6,027 nucleotides of DNA from Thermodesulfobacteriota bacterium (GTDB taxonomy: Bacteria; Desulfobacterota; DSM-4660; Desulfatiglandales; HGW-15): positions 1 to 6,027 of the forward strand of contig JALOPA010000144.1 in assembly GCA_025454125.1 (NCBI GenBank), read 5' to 3'. Position numbers and translations under genes: made by a program. Under the pieces are notes generated by a model. It saw nothing but the letters and a program-made list of their open reading frames with translations. It searched no databases and was not told the origin of the DNA. Shown here piece after piece: positions 1 to 6,027 of this stretch (position 1 is the first letter of the stretch; the number at the start of each line of letters is the position of its first letter).

Positions 1-105
1 ATCGAGCCGATTCTGATGATCATGGTGGTGTATCTCTTTTTCAGTCTCACGACCTCTGCTTTTATGAACTGGTACAACAAGAAGATTGCGATCGTTGAAA
101 GATGA
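1..105 (+). CDS. aapQ: C-terminal end of an AapQ-like polar amino acid ABC transporter permease (partial)
   Basis: Frame 1 is open from the first base and ends at TGA 103-105, giving the last 34 residues of a protein whose start lies left of the window. A hydrophobic stretch (VVYLFFSLTTSAFMNW) is followed by a short basic tail ending in KKIAIVER. This is the usual last transmembrane helix and cytoplasmic tail of the first permease of general L-amino-acid (Aap) and HisM-type ABC importers. It sits 30 bases before an AapM-like gene on the same strand, matching the known aapQ-aapM order, so the two products probably pair as the inner-membrane channel. The conserved EAA loop that contacts the ATPase lies outside the window, so the assignment rests on the tail and on the neighbour. 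Confidence 0.8.
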   Translation: MEPILMIMVVYLFFSLTTSAFMNWYNKKIAIVER

Positions 106-122
106 GGGAGTCGGTGCACGGC

Positions 123-126
123 AGGA
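123..126 (+). promoter_or_regulatory. Shine-Dalgarno of the AapM-like permease
   Basis: AGGA lies 9 bases before the ATG at 136, inside a purine-rich run. It supports the chosen start and translation from a transcript shared with the preceding permease. Confidence 0.6.
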
Positions 127-135
127 AAAGAAGAG

Positions 136-1224
136 ATGGAAACGCTTAACAAGACCATAGACACGCATGAGATGAAGCCGCCGGCGACCCGAGCCGGAGG
201 GATCGGGTGGGCCCGGGAAAACCTTTTCAGCGGTCCCGTGAATTCCTTCTTGACCGTCGTCACCCTTCTTGTGCTCTACAAAACCGTCCCTCTGTTTACA
301 AAATGGGCTTTTATCGACAGTGTCTGGTTCACCCCCAGCGAGGGGTGCAAGACCTGTGTCGGTGCCTGCTGGTCTATTGTCACGCAGAACCTGCGATTTA
401 TCCTGTTTGGATTCTACCCCTATGAATTGCAGTGGCGGCCCTTTCTTTCCTTGATCCTGTTCGTGGCCCTCATCCTCTACAGCAGCAAGCGCACCCATTG
501 GAAGCAATCGTTGTTCTACGTGTGGGCCGCCGCCCTGGTGGCCATAGGGGTGCTGATGAAGGGCGGGATCTTCGGCTTGACCGCCGTGGAAACGACCCAG
601 TGGAGCGGCCTCCCGATCACGCTGCTCCTGTCGGTCTTCACCATGGTGGTCGCCTATCCGCTCGGAGTGATGATCGCATTGTGCCGCCGTTCAAAGCTGC
701 CCATCATCAAAGCCCTCAGCATCGTCTACATCGAGGTGATCCGCGGGGTGCCTCTGATCAGCCTCCTGTTCATGTCGGCCATCATGTTCCCCTTGTTTAT
801 GCCGGAAGGGGTGACCGTGGACAAGCTCATTCGGGCCTCCGTGGCTCTCATCATGTTTACCTCGGCCTACATCGCCGAGGTCGTGAGAGGCGGCCTCCAG
901 GGCATGTCCAAAGGTCAGTATGAGGCGGCGGAATCCCTGGGGCTGAACTACTTCCAGACCATGAGGCTGGTCATCCTGCCTCAGGCGCTCAAGATGGTGA
1001 TCCCTCCCACGGTGGGCATCCTGGTCGCCGCCTTCAAAGACACCTCCCTTCTTGTGATTATCGCCGTCTACGATCTGCTCAAGACCACCCAGACCGTTCT
1101 TTCGGATCCTCTCTGGATGGGATTCAGCGCAGAAGCCTACCTGTTCATTTCCATCTTCTACTTTGCCGGCTGTTTTTCCCTGTCCAGTTTCAGCAGAAAA
1201 CTGGAAAAAGAACTCCAGAGATGA
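136..1224 (+). CDS. aapM: AapM-like polar/general L-amino acid ABC transporter permease
   Basis: This is a complete 362-residue inner-membrane permease of the BPD_transp_1 (HisM/GlnP) family. With an AapQ-type partner it would form the channel through which an ATPase drives uptake of amino acids delivered by a periplasmic binding protein. The EAA loop that docks on the ATPase is clear at about residues 263-282 (EAAESLG, then ILP at 280-282). AapM hallmarks precede it: a first membrane helix at about 37-54, a loop with C71, C74 and C78 in the CKTCVGACW context, and FGFYP at 91-95. Further hydrophobic segments lie near 101-116, 126-148, 157-182, 191-222, 233-251, 288-311 and 334-352. The length and long N-terminal part fit AapM, which is longer than HisM. 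The ATG at 136 has an AGGA 9 bases upstream. It follows the AapQ-like gene by 30 bases, probably in one operon. The next gene is convergent, so no AapP ATPase follows directly. Family assignment is firm; the substrate range is inferred. Confidence 0.9.
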   Translation: METLNKTIDTHEMKPPATRAGGIGWARENLFSGPVNSFLTVVTLLVLYKTVPLFTKWAFIDSVWFTPSEGCKTCVGACWSIVTQNLRFILFGFYPYELQWRPFLSLILFVALILYSSKRTHWKQSLFYVWAAALVAIGVLMKGGIFGLTAVETTQWSGLPITLLLSVFTMVVAYPLGVMIALCRRSKLPIIKALSIVYIEVIRGVPLISLLFMSAIMFPLFMPEGVTVDKLIRASVALIMFTSAYIAEVVRGGLQGMSKGQYEAAESLGLNYFQTMRLVILPQALKMVIPPTVGILVAAFKDTSLLVIIAVYDLLKTTQTVLSDPLWMGFSAEAYLFISIFYFAGCFSLSSFSRKLEKELQR

Positions 1225-1244
1225 CAGGCAAAAGCAGGGGGGTG

Positions 1245-1263
1245 AAAAAGGGCCGTTCCGACC
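1245..1263 (-). terminator. Weak terminator-like hairpin in the convergent gap
   Basis: On the minus strand a 4-bp stem with one G-U pair (GGTC / GGCC, loop GGAAC, at 1251-1263) is followed by CTTTTT (1245-1250). It lies about 50 bases past the stop of the outer-membrane factor gene, where a terminator would be expected. The stem is very short, so this may be chance. The rest of the 85-base gap (1225-1309) shows only one other loose pairing, AGGGGCA 1273-1279 with TGCCTCT 1298-1304, which has an 18-base loop and no T tract. Confidence 0.2.
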
Positions 1264-1309
1264 GGAGGGTGAAGGGGCAAGTCCTGGGTGCGGCGAATGC
1301 CTCTCTGCG

Positions 1310-2710
1310 TCACTTCCCTTCCGTCGTGACCTGCCAGCCGCCGCCCATGGCCTTGTAGATATTCACGAGGGAGTTGAAGAGCGCTGCGCTATACTGGGCA
1401 TAGTTGAGCTCTGAGGGGAAAAGCTGCTGCTCAGCCTGGAGCACCGTGGAGTAGGGCGCATATCCGCCTTCAAACTGGAGACGCGCCAGGCGCACGTACT
1501 CTCTGTTGGCCCGTACGAGGCGCTCCTGCGCCTGCACCTGGTCTACGAGCTTGCTGCGGCTGACCAACGTGTTTTCCGCATCGGCAAAAGCGCCCTGAAT
1601 CGACAGTTCGTAGCTGTAGAGCGCCGCATTCCTGGCAGCTTCCGCCTGTTTGACCTGGCTGGTGATGGCGCCTGCGGTGAAGATCGGCCCGGTGAAAGAC
1701 CCGGCATAACTCCACACGCGGGCCGGACCCTTGAAAAGGTTGGAAAGGTCCGAGCTTGCATAGCCGAAGGCGCCGGTGAGGGAGATGGTCGGAAAGTAGA
1801 GGGCCTTGGCTGCGCCGATCTGGGCATTGGCTGCAAGGAGGTTTTGTTCTGCCTGACGGATGTCAGGGCGGTTTTCAAGGACGTCTGACGGCAGAGCGGC
1901 AGGCACGGCAGGAAGGGTCAGCCGATGAATGGTCTTGCCGCGCCGGACAGGACCCGGGTTGCGTCCGAGCAGGATGCACAGAGCGTTCTCGGTCTGGGCA
2001 ATCTGCGATTCAATCTGAGGGATTGCAGCGGCGGCGGTTTCGTACTGCGAGCGCGCCTGCTCGACGGTCATCATCGATACCTGGCCATACTTGTAACGGA
2101 GCTCGAAAATCTTGACGGACTCGGCGTAGGTTTGGAGAGTCCGTCTTGATACGAGAAGCTGCTCGTCGAGGCCGAGGAGCTGGATGTAGTCGTTCGCCAC
2201 AGAGGCAACAAGAGAGAGAATCACCCCGTGCCATGCCTCCTCGGTCGCCAACAGTTGGGCCTGCGCAGCCTCGGAGAGCCGCCGGATGCGGCCCCTAAGG
2301 TCGATCTCCCAGCTCGCGCTCGCAAGGACCTGGTTGGACGTCTGGGGGTTCGGCAGGATCGCGGGAAGGGGGACGGTTCCCATCTCGCTTGATCGCTCCC
2401 TTGCCGCGCTCCCGCCGTATCCGATCTGGGGAAAAAGCGGCGAACGAGCCTGCATGAGCAATGCGGCAGACTGTTCAATGTTTGCGACAGCGATCTTGAC
2501 GTTCTTGTTGTTGGCAAGCGCCTCATCGATCAGCGCATCGAGCACCGGATCCTGGAACTGCGTCCACCACGGGGTGTTTGCGGTCTCTTTCGCGTCCCTG
2601 TCCTCATATCGGAAGGCGGCCGGCACATCCACCACAGGCCGCACGTAATTTGGGCCCACCATGCAGCCGGCGAGCAGGAAAGCGAACGCCAGGACGATGA
2701 AGTGGCGCAT
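1310..2710 (-). CDS. RND efflux outer-membrane factor, OprM/NodT-family lipoprotein
   Basis: This 466-residue protein is the TolC-like exit duct of a tripartite efflux system, expected to act as a trimer in the outer membrane. The start is the ATG at 2710: from there the protein opens with a lipoprotein signal and lipobox LLAGC, giving Cys16 as the lipidated residue. Met at +2 rather than Asp is compatible with Lol sorting to the outer membrane. The family signature VGPNYVRP follows at 18-25. Two OEP repeats follow. Recognisable are WWTQF near 48-52, SWEIDLRGRIRR near 133-144, RPDIRQAEQNLLAANAQIG at 281-299, YFPTISLTGAFG at 305-316, and the closing IYKAMGGGW at 451-459. The length is close to OprM. 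An upstream ATG at 2851 would add 47 residues that overlap the pump gene and hide the signal peptide, so it is rejected. The gene starts one base after the RND pump stop, which suggests translational coupling and a dedicated pump-duct pair. The substrate is unknown. Confidence 0.95.
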   Translation of the reverse strand: MRHFIVLAFAFLLAGCMVGPNYVRPVVDVPAAFRYEDRDAKETANTPWWTQFQDPVLDALIDEALANNKNVKIAVANIEQSAALLMQARSPLFPQIGYGGSAARERSSEMGTVPLPAILPNPQTSNQVLASASWEIDLRGRIRRLSEAAQAQLLATEEAWHGVILSLVASVANDYIQLLGLDEQLLVSRRTLQTYAESVKIFELRYKYGQVSMMTVEQARSQYETAAAAIPQIESQIAQTENALCILLGRNPGPVRRGKTIHRLTLPAVPAALPSDVLENRPDIRQAEQNLLAANAQIGAAKALYFPTISLTGAFGYASSDLSNLFKGPARVWSYAGSFTGPIFTAGAITSQVKQAEAARNAALYSYELSIQGAFADAENTLVSRSKLVDQVQAQERLVRANREYVRLARLQFEGGYAPYSTVLQAEQQLFPSELNYAQYSAALFNSLVNIYKAMGGGWQVTTEGK

Positions 2711-2711
2711 G

Positions 2712-5700
2712 TCAGGGGTTCTCCGATGGTCCACGGTTTGCCTCCTGGGGCGCGCTTTCTTCAGCAAGACGGTGCGCACCGGATTTCGCTTCTTTCTTTG
2801 CCTTGGAGCGCTCGCTAAGCCGGTCAAAGAGGTAGAACAAGAGAGGCACATAGAGCATGGCCAGGGTGGTCTCTCCGATCATGCCGCCGATGATGCCCGT
2901 GCCTATGGAGTGGCGGGCATTGGCGCCCGCGCCCATGGCAATGGCCAGGGGCAGCACCCCAAAGGCAAAGGCAAGGGAGGTCATGATGATCGGCCTGAGC
3001 CTCTGTTCGCCGGCCTCGATCGTGGCTTCCATGATCGACTTGCCCTGCTTGCGCAGCTCCACGGCAAAGGAGACCCTCAGGATCGCGTTCTTGGCTCCCA
3101 GCCCGATCAGCACGAGAAGCCCGATCTGGAAGTAGACGTCGTTTTCAAGACCCCGGAGCCAGTTCGCGGTCAAAGCGCCGAGAACCCCGAAGGGTACGGC
3201 CATCATCACGGAGCCGGGAAGGGTCCAGGACTCGTACTGGGCCGCGAGCACGAGGAAGACGATGATGAGGCCGAAGACAAAGGCCATCATGGAAGTGCCG
3301 CCGGATTTCTTTTCCTCAAAGGCAAGGCCGGACCAGGCGAAAGTGTAGCCGGACGGAAGCACCTCCTGCGCGACCTCTTCCATGGTCGCAATGGCCTGGC
3401 CCGAGCTGTATCCGGGAGCCGCGTTGCCGTTGACCTTGGCCGCGGGAAAGCCGTTGAAGTGGGGCAACAAGTCCGGTCCGGTCACCCATCGGGTCGTGAC
3501 CAAAGCCGAGAGGGGAACCATATCGCCTGGATTCGATCTCGTGTACAGGCGCGCCAGATCCCCAGGGTCTTGACGGTACTTGGGCTCGGACTGGAGAATG
3601 ACCCACCAGACCCTGCTGAACTCGTTGTACTGGCTGACCGTGAGGGACCCGAACTGCGCCTGGATGGCGCTGTACACATCCGTGACCGGCACGCCGAGCA
3701 GGCTGGCCTTTTCTCGGTCCACGTCGGCACTCAACTGTTGGGTGGTGGCACGGAAGGTGCTGTTCAAGCCGGTGAGCTCTGGACGCTGGCGGGCCTTGGC
3801 AAGGAATTGGCGGGTGATCTCGTCCAGTCTTGCAGGCGCTCCCGCGCCTGTGTCCTGGATCCAGAATTCAAAACCGCCCATGGTGCCGATACCGGGTATG
3901 GCCGGCGGAGCCACGGGGATCACCATTCCCTCCTGGATCGCCGAGGCTTCACGGTGCAAGGTGGCCAGCACGGCGCGGGCGTTTTCGGCGCGGGCCTGGC
4001 GGGTCGAGGCGTAGCGCTCATCAAAAGGCTTGAGCGTCACAAAGAAGGTCCCGGCATTGGTCTTGAACCCGCTGTCGAGCAGGCTGTACCCGGCGAGCTG
4101 GGTGCGGGTGTCCACGCCCGGGATTTTTTTGAAGATCGCATCCACCCGTTCAGAGACCGCCTGGGTCCGGTTGAGGCTTGCGGCGTCGGGCATGAGGATC
4201 GCGGCCATGACATACCCCTGGTCTTCATTGGGCACGAAGCTCGTGGGAAGGATTTCGAAAAGGTGAACGATCGTGTAAACGAGCACCGCCAGAACGACGA
4301 AAGCCACGAGCATCCTCCTGATCACGAAGGTCACGGCGTGGCCAAAGCCCCGGGTCAGGGCATCGACCTGACGGTTGAACCAAGCGAAAAATCCGCGCGT
4401 CGGAGGCTGGGTGTGCTTGAGCAGGACCCCGCACATGGCCGGCGTGAGGGTCAAGGCCACGAATCCTGAGACCGCCACGGAAATGACAATGGTGATGGCA
4501 AACTGCTTGTAGAGTTGCCCGGTCGTGCCGGGAAGAAAGGCGGCAGGGATGAACACGGAAGCCATGACCAGCACAACCGCGACGAGGGAGCCAGAGATCT
4601 CCCCCATGGCCTTGACGGTGGCTTCCTTCGGAGAAAGATGAAAGCGAACCATGTTGCGTTCTACATTCTCCACCACCACGATCGCATCGTCCACCACCAT
4701 GCCGATGGCGAGCACCAGGCCGAAGAGCGTGAGCAGGTTGATGGAAAATCCCAGAGCCAGCATGCCGGTGAAGGTGCTGACCAGGGCGACGACGATGGCT
4801 GCGGTGCAGATGAGGGTGGTGCGGAAGCTCTGAAGGAAGAGGTACACGATGACGACCACGAGGAGGATGGCCTCGAACAGGGTCTTGACCACCTCTTGGA
4901 TGGAGAGGCGCACGAAGTCGTTGGTGTCGAGAGAGATCTTGTAGTCGAGCCCGCTCGGGAAGCGGGGCTTCATTTCCTCCAGTGTCTTCTTGACCGCGTC
5001 CGACACCTGGAGTCCGTTGGCGCCGGGCTGCTGGTAAACGGCGATAAAGGTGGCGGGAGTGCCGTTCAGCTTGCTGTCGATGATGTACTGCCGCAAGCCG
5101 ACCTCGGCGCGCGCCACGTCCTTCAAGCGCACGATCCCGCTCACCTCCTGACTGGCGCGGAGAATGATGTTTTCGTACTGTGCGGGTTCAGTGAAGGGCC
5201 GCTGGGTGACCACGGGAAAGGTCATTTGCACGGGCTTGGAGGTGGGCTGCTGGCCGATCTGGCCGGCTCCGTACAGGGCGTTCTGGCTTGCCACGGCCTG
5301 TTGGATGTCGCTGGTGGTGATCCCGAGAGAAGCCATGCGGTCCGGGTTCATCCAGATGCGCATGGCCTGGTCTGGCACCCCCATGATCTGGGCCTGGCCG
5401 GCGCCCGGCACGCGCTTGATCGCGTCGAGGACGTAAACGTTGGCGTAGTTGGCGATGTAGTCGCTGCTGTAGCGCTCTCCCTCGCCGAAGATGCCGATCA
5501 TCATCATGATGGAAGAGGCCTTTTTCTGGACCGAAACCCCCTGCTGCACCACAGCTTCAGGCAACTGGGGCGCTGCGAGATTGACCCGGTTCTGCACCTG
5601 CACCTGGGCAATGTCCGGATCCGTGTCCAGGGTAAAATAAACCGTGAGTGACAACTGGCCGTTGGACGAACTGGTCGACGACATGTAAAGCATGTTGTCC

Positions 5701-5918
5701 ACGCCGTTGATCTGAGCCTCGATGGGCGCGGCCACCGAATCGGCCAGGGTCTGGGAATCGGCTCCGGGATAGGTTGCCGAGACCGTGACCTGCACGGGCG
5801 TGATCGTTGGGTACTGCTCCACCGGAAGGGCGGTCATGGCCACGAGGCCGGCAAGGCAGAGAATGATCGCGATGACCGTGGCGAAGATGGGACGCTCGAT
5901 GAAGAACTTGGAGAACAC
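2712..5918 (-). CDS. HAE1-family RND multidrug efflux pump, AcrB/MexB-like inner-membrane subunit
   Basis: This complete 1068-residue proton/drug antiporter would act as a trimer in the inner membrane, passing amphiphilic compounds through an adaptor to the outer-membrane factor encoded next. It opens with the family signature FFIERPIFATVIAI (5-18). TM1 lies near 10-30, a periplasmic porter region about 31-341, TM2-TM6 about 343-499, TM7 about 538-557, a second porter region about 560-872, and TM8-TM12 about 876-1030. The proton relay is present: D410 and D411 in TM4 (VVDDAIVVVENVER), K943 in TM10 (GAKNAIL), R973 and T980 in TM11 (RLRPIIMTSLAF); these match AcrB D407, D408, K940, R971 and T978 by eye. 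The start is GTG, with AAAGGAG 9 bases upstream and an in-frame TGA two codons before it. The polar tail (1032-1068) makes it about 19 residues longer than AcrB. Oddities are R948 just after the TM10 Lys motif and loss of several AcrB pocket Phe residues. The family is firm; the substrate cannot be told. Confidence 0.96.
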   Translation of the reverse strand: MFSKFFIERPIFATVIAIILCLAGLVAMTALPVEQYPTITPVQVTVSATYPGADSQTLADSVAAPIEAQINGVDNMLYMSSTSSSNGQLSLTVYFTLDTDPDIAQVQVQNRVNLAAPQLPEAVVQQGVSVQKKASSIMMMIGIFGEGERYSSDYIANYANVYVLDAIKRVPGAGQAQIMGVPDQAMRIWMNPDRMASLGITTSDIQQAVASQNALYGAGQIGQQPTSKPVQMTFPVVTQRPFTEPAQYENIILRASQEVSGIVRLKDVARAEVGLRQYIIDSKLNGTPATFIAVYQQPGANGLQVSDAVKKTLEEMKPRFPSGLDYKISLDTNDFVRLSIQEVVKTLFEAILLVVVIVYLFLQSFRTTLICTAAIVVALVSTFTGMLALGFSINLLTLFGLVLAIGMVVDDAIVVVENVERNMVRFHLSPKEATVKAMGEISGSLVAVVLVMASVFIPAAFLPGTTGQLYKQFAITIVISVAVSGFVALTLTPAMCGVLLKHTQPPTRGFFAWFNRQVDALTRGFGHAVTFVIRRMLVAFVVLAVLVYTIVHLFEILPTSFVPNEDQGYVMAAILMPDAASLNRTQAVSERVDAIFKKIPGVDTRTQLAGYSLLDSGFKTNAGTFFVTLKPFDERYASTRQARAENARAVLATLHREASAIQEGMVIPVAPPAIPGIGTMGGFEFWIQDTGAGAPARLDEITRQFLAKARQRPELTGLNSTFRATTQQLSADVDREKASLLGVPVTDVYSAIQAQFGSLTVSQYNEFSRVWWVILQSEPKYRQDPGDLARLYTRSNPGDMVPLSALVTTRWVTGPDLLPHFNGFPAAKVNGNAAPGYSSGQAIATMEEVAQEVLPSGYTFAWSGLAFEEKKSGGTSMMAFVFGLIIVFLVLAAQYESWTLPGSVMMAVPFGVLGALTANWLRGLENDVYFQIGLLVLIGLGAKNAILRVSFAVELRKQGKSIMEATIEAGEQRLRPIIMTSLAFAFGVLPLAIAMGAGANARHSIGTGIIGGMIGETTLAMLYVPLLFYLFDRLSERSKAKKEAKSGAHRLAEESAPQEANRGPSENP
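2721..2724 (-). promoter_or_regulatory. Shine-Dalgarno of the outer-membrane factor, inside the end of the pump gene
   Basis: GGAG on the minus strand lies 10 bases before the ATG at 2710, within the last codons of the RND gene. It supports the start that yields the lipoprotein signal peptide and fits coupled translation with the upstream pump gene. Confidence 0.5.
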
Positions 5919-5927
5919 GGATCAAGG

Positions 5928-5934
5928 CTCCTTT
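5928..5934 (-). promoter_or_regulatory. Strong Shine-Dalgarno deciding the GTG start of the pump gene
   Basis: AAAGGAG on the minus strand lies 9 bases upstream of the GTG at 5918. Together with the in-frame TGA directly before TCC-GTG and the perfect RND N-terminus encoded after it, this fixes the non-ATG start. Confidence 0.8.
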
Positions 5935-5942
5935 AAGAACTC

Positions 5943-5958
5943 CCTCGGAATTCGGAGG
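5943..5958. repeat. Imperfect 16-base palindrome before the pump Shine-Dalgarno
   Basis: cctcggaattcggagg reads as CCTC / GAGG arms around GAATTC with one C-C mismatch on the minus strand. It ends 8 bases before the AAAGGAG. It could be an operator half-site pair or an RNA hairpin affecting ribosome access, or be chance; no regulator is visible in the window. Confidence 0.35.
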
Positions 5959-5962
5959 CAAC

Positions 5963-5982
5963 CCCTCGCCTTTAGGCGAAGA
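5963..5982 (-). repeat. Short hairpin in the leader of the pump gene
   Basis: On the minus strand TCGCC-TAAA-GGCGA forms a perfect 5-bp stem with a 4-base loop. It extends outward by T-G, C-G and T-G pairs to about 8 bp. No T tract follows, so it does not look like an intrinsic terminator. The TAA in the loop (5972-5974) is also the stop of one open minus-strand frame, so the hairpin could mark the end of an upstream gene or moderate transcript stability between adaptor and pump. Confidence 0.4.
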
Positions 5983-6027
5983 CTTCAGATTGGTCTCTTG
6001 CGCCGGGCGTTAGGCACAAAGTCACAA

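Larger units (their letters stand above)
5919..6027. other. Leader upstream of the RND pump; adaptor gene not resolved
   Basis: In HAE1 operons the membrane-fusion (adaptor) gene normally sits just upstream of the pump. Read on the minus strand from the window edge, one frame stops at once (TGA near 6022-6024), one at TGA 5985-5987 and one at TAA 5972-5974. The short peptides of the two latter frames show no adaptor feature I recognise, so the adaptor's end may be either of these or may lie outside the window. No convincing -35/-10 pair was seen. Confidence 0.4.

Noticed and set aside
432..923. Overlapping + strand open frame inside the AapM-like gene
   Set aside because: Its peptide is a frame-shifted shadow of the permease, rich in His, Arg and Gly, with no start signal or domain.
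1273..1304. AGGGGCA / TGCCTCT pairing considered as a bidirectional terminator between the convergent genes
   Set aside because: The loop is 18 bases, the stem has a G-U pair, and no T tract follows on either strand directly after it.
2711..2851. 47-residue N-terminal extension of the outer-membrane factor from the ATG at 2851
   Set aside because: It overlaps the end of the pump gene, is rich in Arg/Lys with no family similarity, and would bury the lipoprotein signal that begins at the ATG at 2710.
2661..4469. A 602-codon open frame on the + strand opposite the pump gene, continued in the same frame by a 378-codon one at 4515-5651
   Set aside because: This frame is in exact codon register with the pump gene, so its stops arise only where the pump uses TTA, CTA or TCA. 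Such codons are avoided in this GC-rich gene: both breaks are TCA serines (S484 and S90). The predicted peptides are His/Gly/Asp-rich low-complexity with no recognisable domain, so these are shadows.
6009..6015. GTTAGGC preceded by GGGC, resembling the R' core of an integron attC site
   Set aside because: No matching RYYYAAC core or L''/L' arms are found at the proper distance on either side within the window, there is no integrase or cassette gene, and a 7-base match to a degenerate core is expected by chance.

Overview
The window reads as ordinary GC-rich chromosomal DNA from a Gram-negative bacterium. It holds an outer-membrane lipoprotein of the OprM/NodT type, an HAE1-class RND pump and an AapQ/AapM-type polar amino acid ABC transporter, all of which fit a proteobacterial or Desulfobacterota-like cell envelope. 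The Desulfobacterota leaning is an impression from the look of the proteins, not a demonstrated placement.

Left part (1-1224, + strand): the last 34 codons of an AapQ-like inner-membrane permease, then after 30 bases a complete AapM-like permease. Together they would form the membrane channel of a general L-amino-acid ABC importer. The binding protein and the ATPase are not in the window. The ATPase cannot lie directly downstream, because the next gene is convergent. The 85-base gap (1225-1309) between the two convergent genes holds only a weak terminator-like hairpin.

Right part (1310-5918, - strand): a two-gene segment of a tripartite efflux operon, transcribed right to left. The first gene is a 1068-residue AcrB-like RND proton/drug antiporter with a GTG start and a strong Shine-Dalgarno. 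One base after its stop comes the OprM/NodT-like outer-membrane channel lipoprotein, whose real start is the ATG at 2710. The periplasmic adaptor (MFP/AcrA type) is expected further right, but no end of it can be recognised before 6027. The 109 bases upstream of the pump gene carry a short perfect-core hairpin and an imperfect palindrome just before the Shine-Dalgarno.

The efflux pair would work as pump and exit duct: the RND trimer takes amphiphilic substrates from the inner membrane or periplasm using proton import, the missing adaptor bridges, and the outer-membrane factor releases the substrate outside. I found no mobile element, CRISPR array, tRNA, rRNA or undescribed system. The points worth a second look are sequence details of the pump (a pocket poor in Phe, an Arg in the conserved TM10 motif), the structured leader before it, and the Cys triad of the permease.
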